Shown here piece by piece: positions 59,554-64,000 of a stretch of DNA of 64,000 bases. Within the stretch, counting starts at the first letter, position 1. Each line of letters opens with the position of its first letter. Both the position numbers and the translations under genes were made by a program. The stretch comes from Colias croceus (Eukaryota > Arthropoda > Insecta > Lepidoptera > Pieridae): assembly GCF_905220415.1 (NCBI RefSeq), contig NC_059541.1, forward strand, positions 508,501-572,500. Reading direction: 5' to 3'. The notes beneath the pieces were generated by a model, which saw only the letters and a program-made list of their open reading frames with translations, was not told where the DNA came from and searched no databases.

Positions 59554-60540
59554 TAATATAATTTAAATCATAAAAGAAGTAATATAATTTAAATCATAAA
59601 AGAAGAAACAATTATAAAATGTTTGTTGCAGTGAAGTTAAGTGACAGACAACTTTCTTCCTCTTCATTTTTTAGGAACAGAACCCTAAAGAAGCATGGGA
59701 ATTACTCGAGATCAGACAGATGTGCAGTTAGAACACTTTTAATCAATTACAAAGCACTTTCGCTATTGTAAGGTTTCGAAGTTTTTACACAGGTGTCACG
59801 TAGCGTGGGAGAATCGTAACGCTTCAGTTGTTTTCTTTTATAACTAGATATCTACTGGTATTTCTTATTATGATTTATCTTTTAATTAAAAATAACAAAA
59901 CAACTTTCGTTTTATAGCAGCGAATGATTGTGAATTGTCACATAACAATTTTTCGCAAGCGAACAATTAGGGCCGACAATGTATACAAATTTTATAGACG
60001 TTTCAGTAAATAAATGTACCAATTAAAAAAGGTTAATTGTGCCATTAACGTGACATTTATTGCATTTTTTATTTGCCACAGACTGATCATTTTTTTATCA
60101 CTTGTAGCACTTGACAGTTTGACAGATAATAAAAGCACGTTGGAACTGGCGCGTGCGCAGTATTCGTGACAATCTTCTTCAGTGAAAGGGTATGCACGAC
60201 TCAGGCTTGATGAAGGGTACATAACTCAAGTTTCCCTTGAAGATACCATTTTAAAATTAACGCTTAAAGGGCTTATTAGGAGTTTGATTAGAGGATTTGT
60301 TCAGGAATTGAATTTTAAACTTTCGGTGGCAACAGTTTACGAATTGGCAAATTTTAAATGTAGAGTAGAGCCACAGCTCTACACTCTACAGAGTGTAGAG
60401 ACAACGTAGAATGTAAACAAATTATTAGTTCTGGTTGAAAAATATAAACGATTTTCTTGAGCAAATTAATTTATATTCTATTTGCTTCTAGAAGTAGGGC
60501 GTTATTTACGCGATGTACCTATACTGAAAATGTAATATGT
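59554..60540. other. No gene seen
   Basis: AT-rich. A 17-bp word (AATATAATTTAAATCATAAAAGAAG) is directly repeated at about 59563 and 59580. The frame at 60182 (75 codons) lacks family features. Confidence 0.5.
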
Positions 60541-60554
60541 AGAATGTAGATGCA

Positions 60555-60866
60555 AGCAGTGGTGGCTCAGTGGTGAGACCTCGGACTTCGAATCGATAAG
60601 TCCGTGGTTCGAGACCAGGCGAGCGCGCAGGAAATAAATTGATTTTTCAATTTATCTGCGCATGTTGTAACATCACCACTGCTCGAACGGTGAAGGAAAA
60701 CATCGTGAGGAAACCGACATGTCGAAGAATTAAAAAGTTCGACGACATGTGTCATCCGCCAACCCGCACTTGGCCAGCGTGGTGGATTATGGCCTGTACC
60801 CTCATAGGAGGCCCGTGTCCCAGCAGTGGGAACGTATATGGGCTGATGATGATGATGATGATGATG
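60555..60866 (+). mobile_element. tRNA-derived SINE (312 bp) with 14-bp target duplication and GAT tail
   Basis: The head has Pol III boxes: A box TGGCTCAGTGG and B box GGTTCGAGACC. The body includes CCGACATGTCGAAGAATTAA, and the end reads CCCAGCAGTGGGAACGTATA, TGGGCTGATGATGATGATGA. Perfect duplications AGAATGTAGATGCA flank it (60541-60554 and 60867-60880). It looks complete and recent. Confidence 0.92.
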
Positions 60867-61354
60867 AGAATGTAGATGCAGAGTTTAGAGTTGAAGATAT
60901 TTCTTAGATTTTATTATACCCATCACACCTAATTTGAAGAGTTTGATAATGTATGACGAAAACCAATCTCCTAAACAATTTTATATGTACATAGAAAATG
61001 AATATAGAAAAAAAAGTTAAATACCAAGATTATGCAACCAGCAATATAAAGTCGTTAAAAATCATGAACGTACAAAGATATCGTTTAAAAGCTAATTGCA
61101 AAAAGCTCATTCACCTTTCAGTTAAAGCTGTCACGATGAAACGTAATCGAGAATTAAATAATATCCATGACAGGATGATAATATTTCGGATGGCAGACGC
61201 GTGCGCAGTTAAAGGATCTACGGCACAGACATGCGCACGAGCGGCGCGATTAGCGAAGCGGCGTTTTCAAATTACTCTAGAATTTTACCGGTTATTATTG
61301 ATTACGGGTTGTTATAAAGAATACACATTTCTTTTATAACTACTTTATAAACTA

Positions 61355-61576
61355 CTAGCTTTCCACCCGCGGCATCGCCCGGGCAGTCAAAGAAAAACCC
61401 GCATAGTTCCCGTTCCCGTGGGATTTCCGGGATAAAACCTATCCTATGTCCTTTCTCGGGTATCAAAATATCTCTATACCAAATTTCATGCAAATTGGTT
61501 CAGTAGTTAAGGCGTGATTGAGTAACAGACAGACAGACAGACAGAGTTACTTTCGCATTTATAATATTAGTATGGA
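61355..61576 (-). mobile_element. Non-autonomous Helitron, copy f (young subfamily)
   Basis: 5' TCCATACTAATATTATAAAT on the minus strand, GTCTGT run, hairpin (GGGCGATGCCGCGGGTGG) and CTAG at 61355. More than 100 bp are identical to the copy at 63644-63838. Confidence 0.75.
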
Positions 61577-63643
61577 TTAAAGTATAGGCAAATAAAGTTA
61601 TATCCACAAAAAATCGTGAAAGTTTAAATTTTCGGTAAACCCTCCAAAAAGCCACTCTTTGATTGTTATACTTCATAAATTAACAAAAAAATCTTCCACT
61701 TCTCTAATTGCATGGATCAAACAGATACTAACATTAGCATAATCGCTTATCGCGTCGCCTATGTTCTTGATCAGGTCATACGAATTTTGTATTAAGATAT
61801 GTTTGGTCAAATTCAGTCAAAAAGGTTATAATAACGGCATCCGATATAAAAGTAATAAGCTTTTAGGACAAGAGAGAATATTGTTTTTGATGTCATAAAA
61901 ATATTATTGTACGAATCCAATTGCCTTCAGTCGAGTGTTTGACGCGTAAGTTTTGGAAAGCCCTGGCTTTGATTCCTGATCACAAAGTGATAATAATTAA
62001 TCGGCTAGTTTCATTATAATATAAATAAATAAATTAGTGAAAGAGCTGTCCAAATTTCAAATTGATCTAACTTCCCTATACCTATACCCCAAAACTCACA
62101 AGCATTACGGGACTTCACATTATATTATGAAGTTAACACAATATGTAACCGTTATGAGCACTTAAATCTGAAATTTATAGCTCAATCACTAGTTGATAGT
62201 TTTGTTTCATTATTAAAGATACCTTAGAAATACGTGGGAGGCTATATTTTATGAAAGCTGATGATGAAGAGATGTATTCAGTATACCTAAAAATCATTAG
62301 GTACTTGTAAAAACTGAAGGAAACATTTAATAAATGTAAGTTATTTTGTTCAATCTCTACGTTTAGAACCCATATCTTTCTATTATGTACTTAAGATAAG
62401 GAATTTCGTGAGTAAAATCATATAAAAAAAAGTAAAGATAATTATTTCCAAATTCAATGTGGGTATAGTACCTACTTAACACAAAATATATATTTTCAAA
62501 CGTACTTTAATTGAAAGAGATATAAAGTTTTACTTCACATTTTTTGTATGGACGATCGAAATGCCTGATTTTTGTTTTGCAATTTGCATGTTAATTAATA
62601 GATCATTAATGTATACTCGGTTGAACCCAGCTTAACTGTGCATGAGTTGACATTAATAATAATTGTTTGGTGCAGTTTATTAAAGCAAATAGACTTCACT
62701 ATTCAATAGCATTCGTAATTGTTTCAGCGATCTAATTGTTTTAGAAAGGCCTTTCTGTCATTAAAGTTTATTTATTAGTTGATTGTTTGATTGTGATTAA
62801 TTGCTATTAGATGTTACGATTAGTTCGTTGTTAAGAGTATAGTGATTTTTTTTTCTTTTCATCAGTGCAAAATTGTCATAATATACCTAATCGTTTGATT
62901 TAATCACTCACGAAAATGTAGTTTTCAAACAGCACTTTTCCACAGATTATGTCTTAAACATATATACATCTAAAATGCAATATGTATAAGGAACTCATTG
63001 GAAATCCCTGCGTAGGGAAACAAAGGGGAAAAACAAAATCGCCTCTTTCTTTATTATATTTATGTGGGATGATAAGGTGAGATGTATGATTAATTGATGA
63101 TTATTAACGTGTGTAAGATTAGTTTCTGAACGATGATTAGAATGAAAGAACGATAGACTATGATTGAATCAATTAGAGAATGTGAAGTAAAGAGCGAATG
63201 AGGAATGATCTGTCTCTTTTCATTGGGATCGTGGGTGAAGACGGCTGTTTCTCTGTAAGATGTTTTCTAAAAATTAAGATTGTGGTGAAAATAAATCTCA
63301 AGAAGTTCAAAGTGCTTTTCATTTAGCCCCGATCCTACATTTATTATTTACACAGATAGCACGTAATTAATCGTTGTCGCTGTATCATAAACGTCAATAA
63401 AATATTATAATTTATAACGAAGTGGTGGTGATAAAAATATACGATTGTATAAATCATCCCTTTCCTCAATGAAATATAATGGAGTGATAAAAGAAACGAC
63501 CGGACGAACCATTTGTTAGATATATTTATTTAGTGTCGTTACTACTTATTTGCTATTTTATCGTTGTCCGTTGTTACCGTCTGAGTTGTATTGTTAAGTA
63601 ACTACGAGATATTCTAATATGTAGTATCATTTATGTCCTTATT
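61577..63643. other. No gene seen
   Basis: AT-rich, no exon or clear repeat. Confidence 0.5.
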
Positions 63644-63838
63644 GGTTTTCGGCCGCGGCTTCACCCGCGTTTTCAAAGAAAACCCCGTTCCCGTAGGATT
63701 TCCGGGATAAAACCTATCCTATGTCCTTTCTCGGGTATCAAAATATCTCTATACCAAATTTCATGCAAATTGGTTCAGTAGTTAAGGCGTGATTGAGTAA
63801 CAGACAGACAGACAGAGTTACTTTCGCATTAGTATGGA
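63644..63838 (-). mobile_element. Non-autonomous Helitron, copy g (young subfamily, decayed 3' end)
   Basis: Same as the copy at 61355 (TCGGGTATCAAAATATCTCT, GGTTCAGTAGTTAAGGCGTG). It lacks TATAATATT near the 5' end, and the terminal CTAG has been lost (GGTTTTCGGCCGCGGC). Confidence 0.65.
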
Positions 63839-64000
63839 TTAGATATAGGTAATTATTAGTTCTTTAGTTTTTATAATTTATTATAGGAAAAAGCTAGAAA
63901 TAGTTTAGTTTAGACTTTAAAACATAATGCCCAGTCGGGTATTTTGTAGAGAAAACTCTCGGTACATATTATAATATAAATTATAATATTTAATCAAAAC

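Noticed and set aside
60560..60630. A tRNA gene at the SINE head
   Set aside because: A and B boxes are present but the cloverleaf is not complete and the sequence continues into the SINE body.

Overview
The window is nuclear DNA of an insect, almost certainly a moth or butterfly (Lepidoptera). It has small GC-rich, spliced exons in AT-rich introns. It also carries many repeats typical of Lepidoptera: Helitron-like copies ending in a GC hairpin plus CTAG, RTE and CR1/Jockey-like LINE remnants, a tRNA-derived SINE with a GAT tail, hAT and pogo-like DNA elements, and many TAGGTACCTA-type words. No bacterial features are present. Splice junctions were read by hand from GT/AG signals and codon phase.

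Two protein genes are supported, both on the minus strand. (1) Positions 1-6751 hold the 5' part of CEPT1 (choline/ethanolamine phosphotransferase): a first coding exon (6540-6751) and a second exon (3712-3952) with the complete CDP-alcohol phosphotransferase signature. The rest lies beyond the left edge. (2) Positions 9063-45514 hold a gene of the ABTB2/BTBD11 (ABTB3) family. I resolve 24 coding exons whose phases all fit and which sum to 4872 nt (1623 codons plus stop). The order is a long disordered N-terminus, a histone-fold-like region, ankyrin repeats and a C-terminal BTB/BACK-like region. A further in-phase exon at 50952-51095 lies upstream and suggests an alternative 5' end.

Layout: 1-3711, CEPT1 intron with LINE and Helitron remnants; 3953-6539, CEPT1 intron 1 with a complete 1.27-kb hAT-type element that itself contains a foldback element; 6752-9062, intergenic, with a THAP-domain remnant; 9063-23432, dense exons for the ankyrin, BTB and histone-fold parts; 23433-44324, large introns with two small exons and many transposons; 44325-45514, the long first coding exon with a CpG-rich upstream flank; 45515-64000, upstream introns or flank with repeats and no second gene.

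The most interesting points lie in the ABTB gene. The 3' half of one exon (16760-16974) is tandemly duplicated at 16589-16734. The copy differs at 15 synonymous codons but only 2 amino acids, keeps its splice donor and has an in-phase candidate acceptor, so it is a strong candidate for a mutually exclusive exon. A second donor-side exon duplication lies at 50808-51006. Transposon-derived sequence abuts several splice donors. The N-terminal exon carries PPxY motifs and a repeated tyrosine motif.
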